DNA of 64,000 nucleotides from Allolobophora icterica (lineage: Eukaryota > Annelida > Clitellata > Crassiclitellata > Lumbricidae), in contig OY744611.1 in assembly GCA_963556255.1 (NCBI GenBank), forward strand, positions 39,341,714 to 39,405,713, given 5' to 3'. Positions 8,388 to 17,519 of the stretch are shown in pieces. The position numbers were made by a program, and so were the translations under genes. Numbering within the stretch: position 1 is the stretch's first letter; each line of letters starts with the position of its first letter. The notes under the pieces were generated by a model. It had not been told where the DNA came from. It saw only the letters and a program-made list of their open reading frames with translations, and did not search any database.

Positions 8388-11243
8388 TCAGCGTAACGAG
8401 TAATGTCCGTTCAAGTTTGGAATTAGTTTTGGTATATTATATGTAAATTCCGACGAGATGCTCTCGGGAGCCAGAGGATAGTCGTTGTGGAGATCGTGCA
8501 ATTTTTCAGAATATTCCAAATCGACTTCCAATATACACGATCCCAATAAATTCCAATTATTTAGCTCGTCGTCGCTCATCCATTTAAATCCACGAGTCGG
8601 TAAAGGCTTGCTCATAGCCCAACCGTATAAATTATTAGCGTCTAGATAAGTTATATATGACGAAGGCTCGCTGCTATCGAATTTATCCGCCGTCATATAC
8701 TTATTGTTGGCTTTCCCATAACGATTCGAAATTGTGCTGATTCCTCCTCTTATTCCTTGCTTAATCATCAGAATCATATCGTAATCGCTCAACAACTCCA
8801 ACTTTATACCGGTCAACTTCAAAGCGGCATCCCAGGCCAGTCCCGGAGAAGTGTAATACCATGCGGGATCTAGTCGGTAATTCTTCATGCATACGTCTCT
8901 AAAGTTCTCGAAAACATCGGCTAAGAGTAGAACATCCGAAACATTGTACAGGTCGTGGTATTCTCTAAACGTTTTACATCCGAATGCATTCCATACATTT
9001 TTCGCGTGATCGTAATCTTCATCGCTAATGTTTGAATCATTGAGCCTCGAATAAAATGCGGACTTGGGAGGTAGTTCGGTTTCGTTAAATCTATCGACGG
9101 AAGTAACGTAATCGTACGGGTAAATTCCTTTTTTAAGTAAAAGATTGAGCTGTTTCCCAGAATATAATGCACCAAGATTTTTACATTGTTCTTTCTTCAG
9201 ATTCTTCGATAAAGCGTCAAGACTCGAGGTCATGAATCTATAACTGTCGATGAATCGCAATTCGCGTTTAACGTTAATTTCTTTCCCTTCTTTGTTTAGA
9301 AACTTATCGACGATCACTTCTCTGCTAAACGATATATACTTCTCTTCGTTATTTGGAATGCATTTAATTTTCTCATTCTGGTCACCTCGCAATTTTTTTA
9401 CGAACAGATGGCTATCGTATCCGGACAGATTATGGAATACTACTGGAAAAAACTTTGGAACTTTATAGTCTAGATTACAACCATTATGAGCGGCCCCTCT
9501 GAATTTACCGCTTAAATGACAGTGGTCTCTAACACGATCTGTACCCAACGCCTCTCCACAGATATGACATAAAGTAGCTTCCTTAAACTTTTTTCGGTCA
9601 TCTGGAGTAAATATCATCTTCTTCGGAAATTTAAACTGATTGTATATTCGTTTTACAGTCTCTTCGAGACTTTCTACGAATTTTTGACCGATATCATCGT
9701 CTTCGCTTTCGGCCGTGTACGTTACGGGATCTTGTTGATATAACATATCGTCGAAGCATTTTACGTAATAACAAAACGAGCTAGGCGTGTGTTTTTGGTA
9801 TTTATCGGTGTAAGACACGCGAGGATCTGGCTGGCATGTGTCTATAGGTTTGATGAAAGTTTCGAAATCTGCATAAACGATAAAGGGAACTCTCATCGAC
9901 CTATTATAATTTTTAAAACTTAACGTAGTTCCCGGTTCTGGGACTTCTATTTTTTGAGCGGCGTTTTGAGAACAGTACTCCGTATGTTTATTAAGCGCTT
10001 CTATTCTTGTATAACCGTTTAAACATCTTCTACAATAGTGCATTGAAGTAGTTGACTTTTCCGTTCGTGATGCCATCAATCTGTTGAAATTCTTTATCCA
10101 ACAATAATGTTTCTTATCTCCGTCGGAAATAAGCAATAGTTCAACGATAGAAACTTTATCGTCCCGTTGATTCGACACATAAATTGGGAATATTATCTTA
10201 TTTTCATAACCGAATACGTGAACGCTGATTTTATTATTTCTCTCAAACTTCCTTATTATATTAGCATCCGCCGCAACCGGAAATTCGATACCGCTCCAAT
10301 CGAGTTTCTTGGATTGTTTGATTAATTCTTTCGTAATTCTTTCGGGATGATTGTCTGTTGGATTTAACGCTCTAGTAATGCACCACTTGAAACATAATTG
10401 GTCGTCATTATTTTTCATATTGACTATAGCCTTTTTGCTAGATAGTTCTGTAGGCAACGGAATGTACGAACTGCCTTTTAGTGGTTTATACACAGCAGTA
10501 TTGACATCTAATTTTATAACAGCCACGAATCTCCAATTACTTCCCCGCATCTGAAAACTTGCCATAGTCTCTGGGATCTTATTTATCGCATTATCGTATA
10601 TTTCGTTAATATCGGTAGCATCTAAAATAACTTCAGTCTTGGAGACGAATGGAACATTCGCGGATTCTTCTTCTCCAGATTTCATATCAACGCGCTCCAT
10701 GGTACACGTAAGAACGAGTTGAACCTTAACCTGACGATTTCTTGACAACAGACTAACGACCTGCGGTCTAACGGCGTTAAGAAAAGACACGGCATCGATT
10801 CCAGAAGATCCATCGATCGTGTATTGTTTAGTGAATCCTTTAATAGCCGATGCAGTCTTTCGAATTTCAAACTTCTTTGTATTGATTTTAGCAAAGAGAC
10901 TCTTTATTTTCGATTTAAACGATTCCAATCTTTCGTTCACAGGTTTCTTTACTTTGGGAGGTATGTAACTTACTAACCAATCTGCAAACGAATTAATATT
11001 CGACCTAACCTTAGTTTTCAACTCGCTGAGAACTTTGTTACTTGGTTGGGAAATATATTTGGTCGGAGTAAGAATTGGGGCTCGAATATCGGGAACTGGA
11101 GAGTCGAGCAAGGTTCCTCCTCCATTAAAATCTTTGCTGATAGCAGCAATCAGTTCCGCTTTTCGCAGTTTCCAATATCCGACCAAGCCGCTCCGTTTTG
11201 CCATAACTCTCAATTCTTTTACAGTTTTCAACTTGTAGTCCAT
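8388..11243 (-). pseudogene. Protein-primed family B DNA polymerase, C-terminally deleted
   Basis: The 951-residue open frame starts with a SAP-type DNA-binding helix pair (4-37). Then come a C2H2-like finger (404-424), Exo I with D459 and E461 (VYADFETF), a Cys/His cluster at 559-589, Exo II (FHNLSGYDSH, 603-612), Exo III (Y766 to D770) and palm motif A (LDANNLYGWAM, D868). The frame stops about 80 residues later at NGHYSLR. Family members continue for a few hundred residues with palm motif B and the YxDTD-type motif C, and neither is here. No continuation is found in another frame before the protease gene. An internal deletion near 8405-8415 is therefore likely, and polymerase activity should be lost. 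The exonuclease motifs are intact. Confidence 0.88.
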
Positions 11244-11394
11244 TCCTTTATATATACATATATATATTCATTTCTTTAAGTGTTGTTTAAGAAAAAAACA
11301 CAAATATTTATTTATGTTCATGAAAAAAAAAATAAATTTTCCCAAAATCTCACAGCTCATGCACAACGGAATCGTTTTCTTTTCAATATTCGTA

Positions 11395-11952
11395 TTATTC
11401 TAACGTTTCATCATCGACTATATGGCCGTTAATGTTAATTCTATCGTACACCTTAATTTTGTATCTGTTTCGCCATACTTTTCCATTATACCATTCTATT
11501 ACTGGTGCGTTTTGACCGTGCGCTTTAGCTGCTTTGTATATCGACGGATACACGACAACATCATCGGTTTCTAGGTCTAAAATTTCTACTTTTCTCGGCT
11601 GATTTCTGATATACCTCGTTCTATCATATGCGCCTTCCTGGAAGTTTCTTTTCAATATTAGTTCTTTCCGATATTCTTTCCAGTATCCTTTCTGATATCC
11701 TTTCTGAAATTCTTTCCGATATTCTTTCTGATATTCTTTCTGCTGCTCTTTCTGCATTTCTTGCCTTTGTCGTCTCTCTAGTTTCTCTAGTTTCTCTTTT
11801 TCTGAGACATCGCGAGCAAGAATCTCCATTGCGCTCAATAGAGCTATAAGTTCGGGCTTGTTGAGATGAGCACAACCCCTAATGTTGTGCTGGACCAGTA
11901 AGCTTCTCAGCTCTGGAAGTTTCATCTTCTTATTACTAATATAAGTAAACAT
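11395..11952 (-). CDS. SAP domain - coiled coil - NUMOD1-like protein
   Basis: 185 residues, intact. Residues about 10-42 look like a SAP DNA-binding motif (LPELRSLLVQHNIRGCAHLN). Residues about 52-105 are a highly charged helical stretch with repeated K-E-Y/F-Q/R-K units. The C terminus (about 127-170, VVVYPSIYKAAKAHG, IEWYNGKVWRNRYKIKV) resembles the NUMOD1 helix-turn-helix module found beside homing endonucleases. No nuclease domain is present. I infer a DNA-binding accessory protein. The polymerase next door also starts with a SAP motif. The repetitive middle could be a slippage product. Confidence 0.65.
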   Translation of the reverse strand: MFTYISNKKMKLPELRSLLVQHNIRGCAHLNKPELIALLSAMEILARDVSEKEKLEKLERRQRQEMQKEQQKEYQKEYRKEFQKGYQKGYWKEYRKELILKRNFQEGAYDRTRYIRNQPRKVEILDLETDDVVVYPSIYKAAKAHGQNAPVIEWYNGKVWRNRYKIKVYDRININGHIVDDETLE

Positions 11953-12033
11953 CTCTTTATGTATGTTTAAGAAAAAAAAGAAATTTTATTCATAACCTTC
12001 GCACTTAGCATTTAGCATTTAAATCGCGGCGAT

Positions 12034-13335
12034 TTAAGACGAGCTTCTACCGTAGACGACGTTTAGCTTCTGTCCGTCCGATTGAAACTCCAGCAACTTG
12101 TCCGAAATTACGATAGCATAAGCTTCGGTTTCGGCCGGCACTGCCGTATTAAATATTGCTTTGATCTGAATATCGACGACCGACGATTTTAATCGCTCAG
12201 ATTGTTTGCTAACGTCGAATACCATAAGCGGATATAGTTCTTTATAATCAATCGGTGTTATATTACTCTGCGTTATCAACTGATCCATTCCGTAGAATTT
12301 TTCGCTAAACGTTGCCGCGGCTCGGTATGCTCTCGAGAATTGTTGATTAGGAAACGATAGGTTGTAGTCTACAGCCGGGTATCTTTCCTGATTCATCATC
12401 ACGTACATGTTCTTAAGATCGCAATGGTTGAAGATCGACGGATTAGCTTCTTGATTTCCGTCACGATCTGTCTGAAATCCTACGATTATATACCTCGGTT
12501 TTTCCGGAGATGTCTTGACACTAAGTCTCCAGCTGAAAGTAGTCGACTGAGGAACAGTTATGGTATCGCACTGACGAGCGCGATAGGCTACAGCCAACGA
12601 TGCTTTCGATTCGATCGTTTTATACAACTGCATTTTTTCCATATCGGATGGAATAACGTGCGGCATAAACCACGATATCTTCTCTATTGCAATTTTTCCA
12701 GCCGCTGCAGCGTGAGCTCTAAAAATTGCGTCGTCGTCGGCTTTACGCACTAAAGTTAGCGTATGTTTCAAACCGTAAACAATCTTGTCGTAATCATCGC
12801 AAAAACCGAAGATATGCTTTAATGCAACTATGAAGCTGAACGTCCCTTTAGCAGTCGGTTTTCGAATAAGATACTGTTGTCTGACGGCAAACCCCGTGTT
12901 ATCGGCGACAGCGGCCGTTGCACCACTGTCTTTATACCACAGCTGATTTAAACCTTGTGCCAGTTGAAAATCGTTTGGGTATTTAAGCAGTCCGAGCATC
13001 GTGGTAGCTTGACCCGGGTGAAATAAAGTTTCTATTTCTTGATTCGATAGAGAATACGATATTTGACTAAATAGATGCATAAGCCCGTTGTTCGTAACAG
13101 CCACATCATCTGCATTAACGTATGCGGTGTTATCCGCTTTAGTCAGTCTTCCTTCAAATAGCAAATACGATTCTGAAGGGTGGCTGAAAAGGTCTTGGAG
13201 TTCGATATTGATACGAATCTCACCCGTTGTGTTTAGATTCGTTCTCGCAGTAGGTTCGTACTCGTGAAATTCGTATCGTTCGATACTCTCGTCCGTCAAA
13301 GGTTGTTCCGTGAATCTTAGTATATCTGATTGCAT
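12034..13335 (-). CDS. Probable major capsid protein (double jelly-roll type)
   Basis: 433 residues, intact. This is the most conserved-looking virion-type protein of the element, rich in beta-prone segments. Characteristic blocks are YEFHEYEP (21-28), NNGLMHLFSQISYSLSNQEI (81-100), GQATTMLGLLKYP, GTFSFIVALKHIFGFCDDYD and KPRYIIVGFQTDRDGNQEANP. I recognise it as the family annotated in Polintons as the PY-type capsid candidate, by overall similarity and by its place in the morphogenesis block. The double jelly-roll fold cannot be seen directly. A structural model would settle major versus other capsid role. Confidence 0.65.
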   Translation of the reverse strand: MQSDILRFTEQPLTDESIERYEFHEYEPTARTNLNTTGEIRINIELQDLFSHPSESYLLFEGRLTKADNTAYVNADDVAVTNNGLMHLFSQISYSLSNQEIETLFHPGQATTMLGLLKYPNDFQLAQGLNQLWYKDSGATAAVADNTGFAVRQQYLIRKPTAKGTFSFIVALKHIFGFCDDYDKIVYGLKHTLTLVRKADDDAIFRAHAAAAGKIAIEKISWFMPHVIPSDMEKMQLYKTIESKASLAVAYRARQCDTITVPQSTTFSWRLSVKTSPEKPRYIIVGFQTDRDGNQEANPSIFNHCDLKNMYVMMNQERYPAVDYNLSFPNQQFSRAYRAAATFSEKFYGMDQLITQSNITPIDYKELYPLMVFDVSKQSERLKSSVVDIQIKAIFNTAVPAETEAYAIVISDKLLEFQSDGQKLNVVYGRSSS

Positions 13336-13383
13336 TTTTTTTATTAATAATATATGACTTTATTTTATTTAAATATAATTAAC

Positions 13384-13914
13384 CTACGCAACTTTCAATC
13401 CACCTCCGTTTAAACGTCTAACGAGATCTTGAATTCTAACAGCGCTCTTTGCATTGGAATTCATACCGTGCCCCATCATTAAATTATTTATATTTGTGTT
13501 CTTCGAACGCGTTCCGTCGTTAATTAGTCTAGTTAGAACATCTTTGCTTTCTTGAGTTAGAACGTCTTTACCTTCTACCGGTTGCGGTTGGAACGCTGGA
13601 TGAGCTGGAAGCGCTGGAAGCGCCGAAAGCGTTTGTGAACTTGTAGTCGGTAAATTTTTGGAACTCATAATTTTAGCAACCGCTTTATCGACTAACCGCT
13701 TTCCAGCGTCAATAGCTGCAGTTTTACCAACATCCAGCGCTTTTTTTCCGATGTCTTTAGCCGCATCTTTTCCTACGCTGAGAGCGGTGGACGCTATTTG
13801 TTTAGCGGCATTCGATGTAAATAGATTCTTGAAAAAACCCGCAACGACATCGAATATTCCCGCCCCTCCGATAACGTATTGTTTCTTATACCTTCTTTTA
13901 GCAACTACTAACAT
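13384..13914 (-). CDS. Small basic/amphipathic core-like virion protein
   Basis: 176 residues, intact. A basic start (KRRYKKQY) is followed by a glycine-rich break and a long amphipathic helix region (about 20-80) full of Ala, Lys, Val and Gly. Then comes a Pro/Ala linker (about 92-115). Two matches to the adenain consensus (M/I/L-x-G-x-G or M/I/L-x-G-G-x) occur, at I15-G19 and L168-G172. This resembles adenoviral pVI- or pX-type minor proteins in layout. Function is inferred from layout and from neighbours (capsid gene downstream). Confidence 0.6.
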   Translation of the reverse strand: MLVVAKRRYKKQYVIGGAGIFDVVAGFFKNLFTSNAAKQIASTALSVGKDAAKDIGKKALDVGKTAAIDAGKRLVDKAVAKIMSSKNLPTTSSQTLSALPALPAHPAFQPQPVEGKDVLTQESKDVLTRLINDGTRSKNTNINNLMMGHGMNSNAKSAVRIQDLVRRLNGGGLKVA

Positions 13915-13916
13915 TT

Positions 13917-14837
13917 TTATATTAATAACATTATATTTTTATATTCATTTTTATTTATCGCTCCTTGTCTTAGCAACTCGTCGCATATACCAACTATCTC
14001 ATTTCTCACACCAGTATTCCCCGCCTCGAAGCTGGCCATTCGCAGAGATAACATTTCTATTAATGCATTAGGATTTTGAGGAATAACGATACGCTGTAGG
14101 CCTATTCCTTTACCTTGCGTCTTTGACGTCATCGCGTTCCATATCGGTTTAATAATATTTTTATATTTTAAGCTCTTTGAGGATTTTGGTTTACTTGGAT
14201 TTTTCGACTGCCTCATGGCATTCGTTACCTTCAGAATCTCGGCATATTCTTCCATATCGTTATCATCGAATATCGACTCGTCCGGTTTGAGCAGCGTTAA
14301 TAATTCCCAAAGACCTGGAGTTCCTTCGTATGTCTTATCGCCAACAGTCACGTTATTGCCGTTGATCGATATAGGACTATCGCCTATATAAAATTGCCCG
14401 TCTTTTGAGTTTATACCGAACGTCGTGTCTACCTTCTTTTTATCGGACGCGTATTGCTGCAGGTACTTCACCGCAATATCTCCTAGTTCTAAGGTTTTTA
14501 TATCTTCTACTGGGTCTTCACCGTAAGCCTCTATCGAAGGGTATTGAGGAAACTGAATGGCTTTTAACGATGTCGAAATAGAAGCGGGAAGCGCTTTTAA
14601 AGCGTTAGCTGTCTCTGCCGAGTTATCTTTTATAGTAGATAACAAAGCCTTTTGTTCTTTTGAAATTGTTGATTGCGAGTCGACTATTGGTTTGTACAAT
14701 CTCGTTAATTCTCGTTGTAGTCCTATATCTCCTAATCTCTCGGATAAAAAGTTTTGTCGAATATTCTTCTTCGATTTCAGAAACTCTTCAACGATAAAAT
14801 CTCTTTTTGCGGGATCGGTTATCTTTAGAAACGACAT
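13917..14837 (-). CDS. Conserved Polinton protein of unknown function
   Basis: 306 residues, intact, ending two bases before the next gene in the same direction. A helical, charged N terminus (1-85) is followed by a compact domain at about 140-190 with FGINSKDGQFYIGDSPI, then VGDKTYEGTPGLWELLT. A basic linker and a helical C terminus follow. The YIGD/GTPGLWELL domain recurs in Polinton-derived proteins of many animals, as far as I recall, but no activity is known to me. Its place between membrane and core genes suggests a virion or assembly protein, which is inference. Confidence 0.65.
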   Translation of the reverse strand: MSFLKITDPAKRDFIVEEFLKSKKNIRQNFLSERLGDIGLQRELTRLYKPIVDSQSTISKEQKALLSTIKDNSAETANALKALPASISTSLKAIQFPQYPSIEAYGEDPVEDIKTLELGDIAVKYLQQYASDKKKVDTTFGINSKDGQFYIGDSPISINGNNVTVGDKTYEGTPGLWELLTLLKPDESIFDDNDMEEYAEILKVTNAMRQSKNPSKPKSSKSLKYKNIIKPIWNAMTSKTQGKGIGLQRIVIPQNPNALIEMLSLRMASFEAGNTGVRNEIVGICDELLRQGAINKNEYKNIMLLI

Positions 14838-14869
14838 TATATTTTATTTATATAAGCTTATAGCTATAT

Positions 14870-14955
14870 TTTTTAAACGTAAATTCGAACGTAAATTCGA
14901 ACGTTGATTTCGAACGTAATTACGGACGTTGGTTTCGAACGTAATTTTTTCACGT
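14870..14955. repeat. Tandem 12-13-bp repeats with cgaacgt core
   Basis: About six consecutive units, each carrying aacgt or acgt, in the gap between the 306-aa and 178-aa genes: cgtaaattcgaa twice, then cgttgatttcgaa, cgtaattacgga, cgttggtttcgaa and cgtaattttttca. The regular spacing and the self-complementary cores (ttcgaa, acgt) could make this a protein-binding array. The flanking genes are both minus-strand, so it would lie upstream of the 306-aa gene. Confidence 0.6.
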
Positions 14956-14960
14956 TCAAT

Positions 14961-15497
14961 TTACGTTGCCGTTAAAACGTTCTCGTTAAACGTTAATTTT
15001 TCTGTGCTAACTTTGGTTTTATTTTTAATTTTTTCTTTCATATCGTTGAATTTCACAAACTCGCTTAGAATTAGCGAATATTCCATGTCTGAAATATTGT
15101 CGTCAACAAGAGATTTTGAAATAAGGCTACTGATTGTGTTTAGTTTTGCTTCCGCTAACGTTTTTATCTTTTCGTGCTTTGTCAATTTCAGTGCAAGCTT
15201 CTTACTAACCTGTCCTCCGATAATAATTAACAATCCTACACCAACTCCCGTACCTGTTGCTATGGCTATGGCCGGAGTTGCAATTACAGTAGCCAGAGCT
15301 GCCAGTCCCGAACTGCTGAGCCCCATCACAGTTACTATTAGAGCGTTGTCGATTACGCTAATCATTCTTATGTTCCTACGATACTTTGTACTTAAGGCGG
15401 TCCTTTTATCGCGTTCTTGTTCGATTTCTTTTTGAATTTCGTTAATTTTTTTAAAACGATACGATTGCGCCGAATTTTCCATTTGTTTATATTCCAT
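14961..15497 (-). CDS. Membrane protein with central hydrophobic hairpin
   Basis: 178 residues, intact. A charged coiled-coil-like N terminus (about 17-43) is followed by two adjacent hydrophobic segments (about 50-73 and 75-97, rich in Ala, Gly, Val, Ile), then a charged helical C terminus. The two segments could form a membrane hairpin. The start could be Met1 or Met6, and both lie after an ATT repeat. Proteins with this layout recur in Polintons. A virion membrane or penetration role is only a guess. Confidence 0.55.
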   Translation of the reverse strand: MEYKQMENSAQSYRFKKINEIQKEIEQERDKRTALSTKYRRNIRMISVIDNALIVTVMGLSSSGLAALATVIATPAIAIATGTGVGVGLLIIIGGQVSKKLALKLTKHEKIKTLAEAKLNTISSLISKSLVDDNISDMEYSLILSEFVKFNDMKEKIKNKTKVSTEKLTFNENVLTAT

Positions 15498-15527
15498 TAT
15501 TATTATTATTATTAAGATTTTTTAAAT

Positions 15528-15929
15528 TTAAACGTGGTAATTAATGTAGCATAGCGAATCTTTTTCGTTAATGATAACTACAGAATCGGAATTGTTTTGA
15601 ATAGTAATAACAATGTCTGCTACATCTTCGCAAATGGTTGAGTCTTGCAAGCTACATTTCTTTTCTTTAATCGCCTGTCTAAGCGAGACTAGACAGACTC
15701 CTCTAGTTAGTCGAACTCCAAATCCTAGCTCTTGCGAGACCGACGATCTGGGTTGAATTGTGATCGGTCGTTGTGCGAAAATCTCCCAACGCTGTGAGCC
15801 CGGTTGTCTTATAGCCCGATGCGTTACTTCTTTAGGCAACCAAAATACTGATTCTGGTCGAGTTCTAACTCTGCTCGGAGAATTGCGTTTTGTTATAAAC
15901 TTGTGTATTGGCATACCGTATCGCGACAT
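15528..15929 (-). CDS. dUTPase-fold-like protein
   Basis: 133 residues, intact. After a basic N terminus, residues about 53-130 follow the trimeric dUTPase strand order: ITIQPRSSVSQELGFGVRLT (resembling the motif 1-2 region), a short basic loop, VADIVITIQNNSDSVVII and a terminal GD/ND-like loop (NEKDSLCYI). The catalytic aspartate and the P-loop-like C-terminal motif are not clearly present, so enzymatic activity is doubtful. Adenoviruses also carry inactive dUTPase-derived proteins, so a structural or signalling role is possible. The assignment rests on pattern only. Confidence 0.5.
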   Translation of the reverse strand: MSRYGMPIHKFITKRNSPSRVRTRPESVFWLPKEVTHRAIRQPGSQRWEIFAQRPITIQPRSSVSQELGFGVRLTRGVCLVSLRQAIKEKKCSLQDSTICEDVADIVITIQNNSDSVVIINEKDSLCYINYHV

Positions 15930-15965
15930 TTTATATTATTTATATATATATATTTTTTATAACCT

Positions 15966-16589
15966 TTACAGAATCATTCCAAGAAGCGGACCAAGGATTG
16001 GGATGTTAGAAAGTACTTTTGAAATAGGATTTTCGTTTCCAAGAATCAATCCAGAACCATTGATAAATCCAGAACCTCTGCGCATGTACAGTCCTTCTCC
16101 TACACCGTCTAATCCCGATCCTGACCATGGTTTCAGGTAAAGACCGGATGCGTGTGGAACCATCTTGTAGCTTCTTCCTCCTCTCTTTATGTATAAAGCA
16201 CTTCCATTAACACCAGATCCCATTAGCTTGCTTACTCCTGTACTCGCTAATCCGCTTAAAGCTCCAGTTGCAAGACTTGGCAGAACGCTAGAAAGAAGAA
16301 ATTTTCCAGCTGTAGCTAGAAGTGGTAATAACGCTGGAAGAAAACCACCTTCGACTTTCATATTATGGTCTATTTGCGTTTTACTCATTTTGAGCATAGT
16401 ACCCGTTCCATTCTGATATGCTTTCGCCATTTTATTAATTTGTGCTCGTGTTAGAGCTAAAACGTGTTCTCCGGATAGATCTCCGTGAGTTAGTCTTATA
16501 CTCGTTCCTGTCCCTGCTTCAACTGCGCGTTTAATTTTGTTCTTTTGTCCTTCCGAAACATTAACTTTTACATTCGTATATCGACTCAT
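15966..16589 (-). CDS. Core-like minor virion protein with several adenain-type sites
   Basis: I place the start at 16589 (MSRYTNVKVN) rather than the longer frame at 16643, because tatataaaATG precedes it as for other genes here. The protein has 207 residues. The first 75 are basic with two related blocks (GTGTSIRLTHGDLSG and GTGTMLKMSKTQID). Residues about 83-120 are strongly hydrophobic and helical. The rest is Gly/Ser rich with aromatic repeats (GSALYIKRGG, GLYLKPW, GLYMRRG). Matches to M/I/L-x-G-x-G occur at 122-126, 160-164 and 176-180. Layout and sites suggest an adenoviral pVI/pX-like precursor processed by the element's protease. Confidence 0.65.
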   Translation of the reverse strand: MSRYTNVKVNVSEGQKNKIKRAVEAGTGTSIRLTHGDLSGEHVLALTRAQINKMAKAYQNGTGTMLKMSKTQIDHNMKVEGGFLPALLPLLATAGKFLLSSVLPSLATGALSGLASTGVSKLMGSGVNGSALYIKRGGRSYKMVPHASGLYLKPWSGSGLDGVGEGLYMRRGSGFINGSGLILGNENPISKVLSNIPILGPLLGMIL

Positions 16590-16639
16590 TTTATATATAT
16601 AATTGAAATTAAAAACTTTAATACCAAAATAATTAATTC

Positions 16640-17431
16640 TCACACTTCTCTAATTTTAAACCTGATCGACAACTCCTCTCCTCTAAGGTTGATTAGTTTT
16701 CCATTTTGGTCTGTAAGTTTTGTTTCCATAGCCGAAATCGTAAATAGCGTAATAGGAAGATATACTAAATTAACGGGCACTTCTATAATCTTGTATCCGG
16801 GGCCTACATTCGGGAAAAAGGAATATATAATGTTTTCCGTTGTTCCGTTAGAGTACGAAGATCCTATTACGTCACTGGTTACTCTCAAACTATTTACGTT
16901 CATTATATTTACTATGTTCTCCGATTCGTTATATCCTTCTGAATATACTCGGCTATTAAATCCTAAAACAGTTCTAATCGAATCCTCGAATGTCAAATCA
17001 ACCTGATAGTTAGCACCGATATCTAACACCGACTTCAAAGTATTGTTGTTCGCTTGTAACGTTATATAGTACGCATCTCCCGTTTCGTCATAATGTCCTG
17101 ATTGTTTCATGATTCTCTGAATGTGTTCGTTTATATCTACGATTTCGTAACTCCCTTCTGGGACTTTTATAGTAAACCACGTTCTACCATTATCCGGCGA
17201 ATAAATGAAGTGGTTGTTTGTAGACTCTATATTCGGGAAGGAATTATACGTCTCCAAATTAACAAGACACATTTCATACTTTTTGTTTTTGTCAAGTTGA
17301 ATCAGAGGATTAAATTTAGTTCTAATTTGCGTGCTCCTTTCGCTCACCAAAATGCTAAATGACTCTTTAGGCTCCGTGTTACGAGCGATCTTTTCTGTGT
17401 TGAGAACTATCTTTTCTAATCGCGCTTCCAT
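16640..17431 (-). CDS. Probable minor capsid (penton-like) protein
   Basis: 263 residues, intact. A short coiled-coil-like start (1-20) is followed by a beta-rich protein with blocks YEMCLVNLETYNSFPNI (52-68), FTIKVPEGSYEIVDINEHIQ, GPGYKIIEVPVNLVYLPI and NLRGEELSIRFKI. These are the landmarks I associate with the PX-type minor capsid family of Polintons, predicted to be a single jelly-roll penton. It lies next to the packaging ATPase and is driven from a tatatataaaATG context. The fold itself cannot be verified by eye. Confidence 0.65.
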   Translation of the reverse strand: MEARLEKIVLNTEKIARNTEPKESFSILVSERSTQIRTKFNPLIQLDKNKKYEMCLVNLETYNSFPNIESTNNHFIYSPDNGRTWFTIKVPEGSYEIVDINEHIQRIMKQSGHYDETGDAYYITLQANNNTLKSVLDIGANYQVDLTFEDSIRTVLGFNSRVYSEGYNESENIVNIMNVNSLRVTSDVIGSSYSNGTTENIIYSFFPNVGPGYKIIEVPVNLVYLPITLFTISAMETKLTDQNGKLINLRGEELSIRFKIREV

Positions 17432-17519
17432 TTTATATATATATAATATATATAATATATAACTTATGAAGAAGCTGAAGGCTTATGCTGAAGGCATATA
17501 AAATGTATCTAACCCACTT

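Noticed and set aside
8357..8410. Upstream extension of the protease frame (reads RYAEHIKNLF before the ATG)
   Set aside because: It is preceded by an in-frame stop and lies over the polymerase end. Probably a chance reading of the junction, not a longer protease or a missing polymerase part.
16590..16643. Longer N terminus for the core-like protein (start at 16643)
   Set aside because: The extra 18 residues are translated from the AT-rich promoter. The internal ATG at 16589 has the same tataaaATG context as its neighbours.
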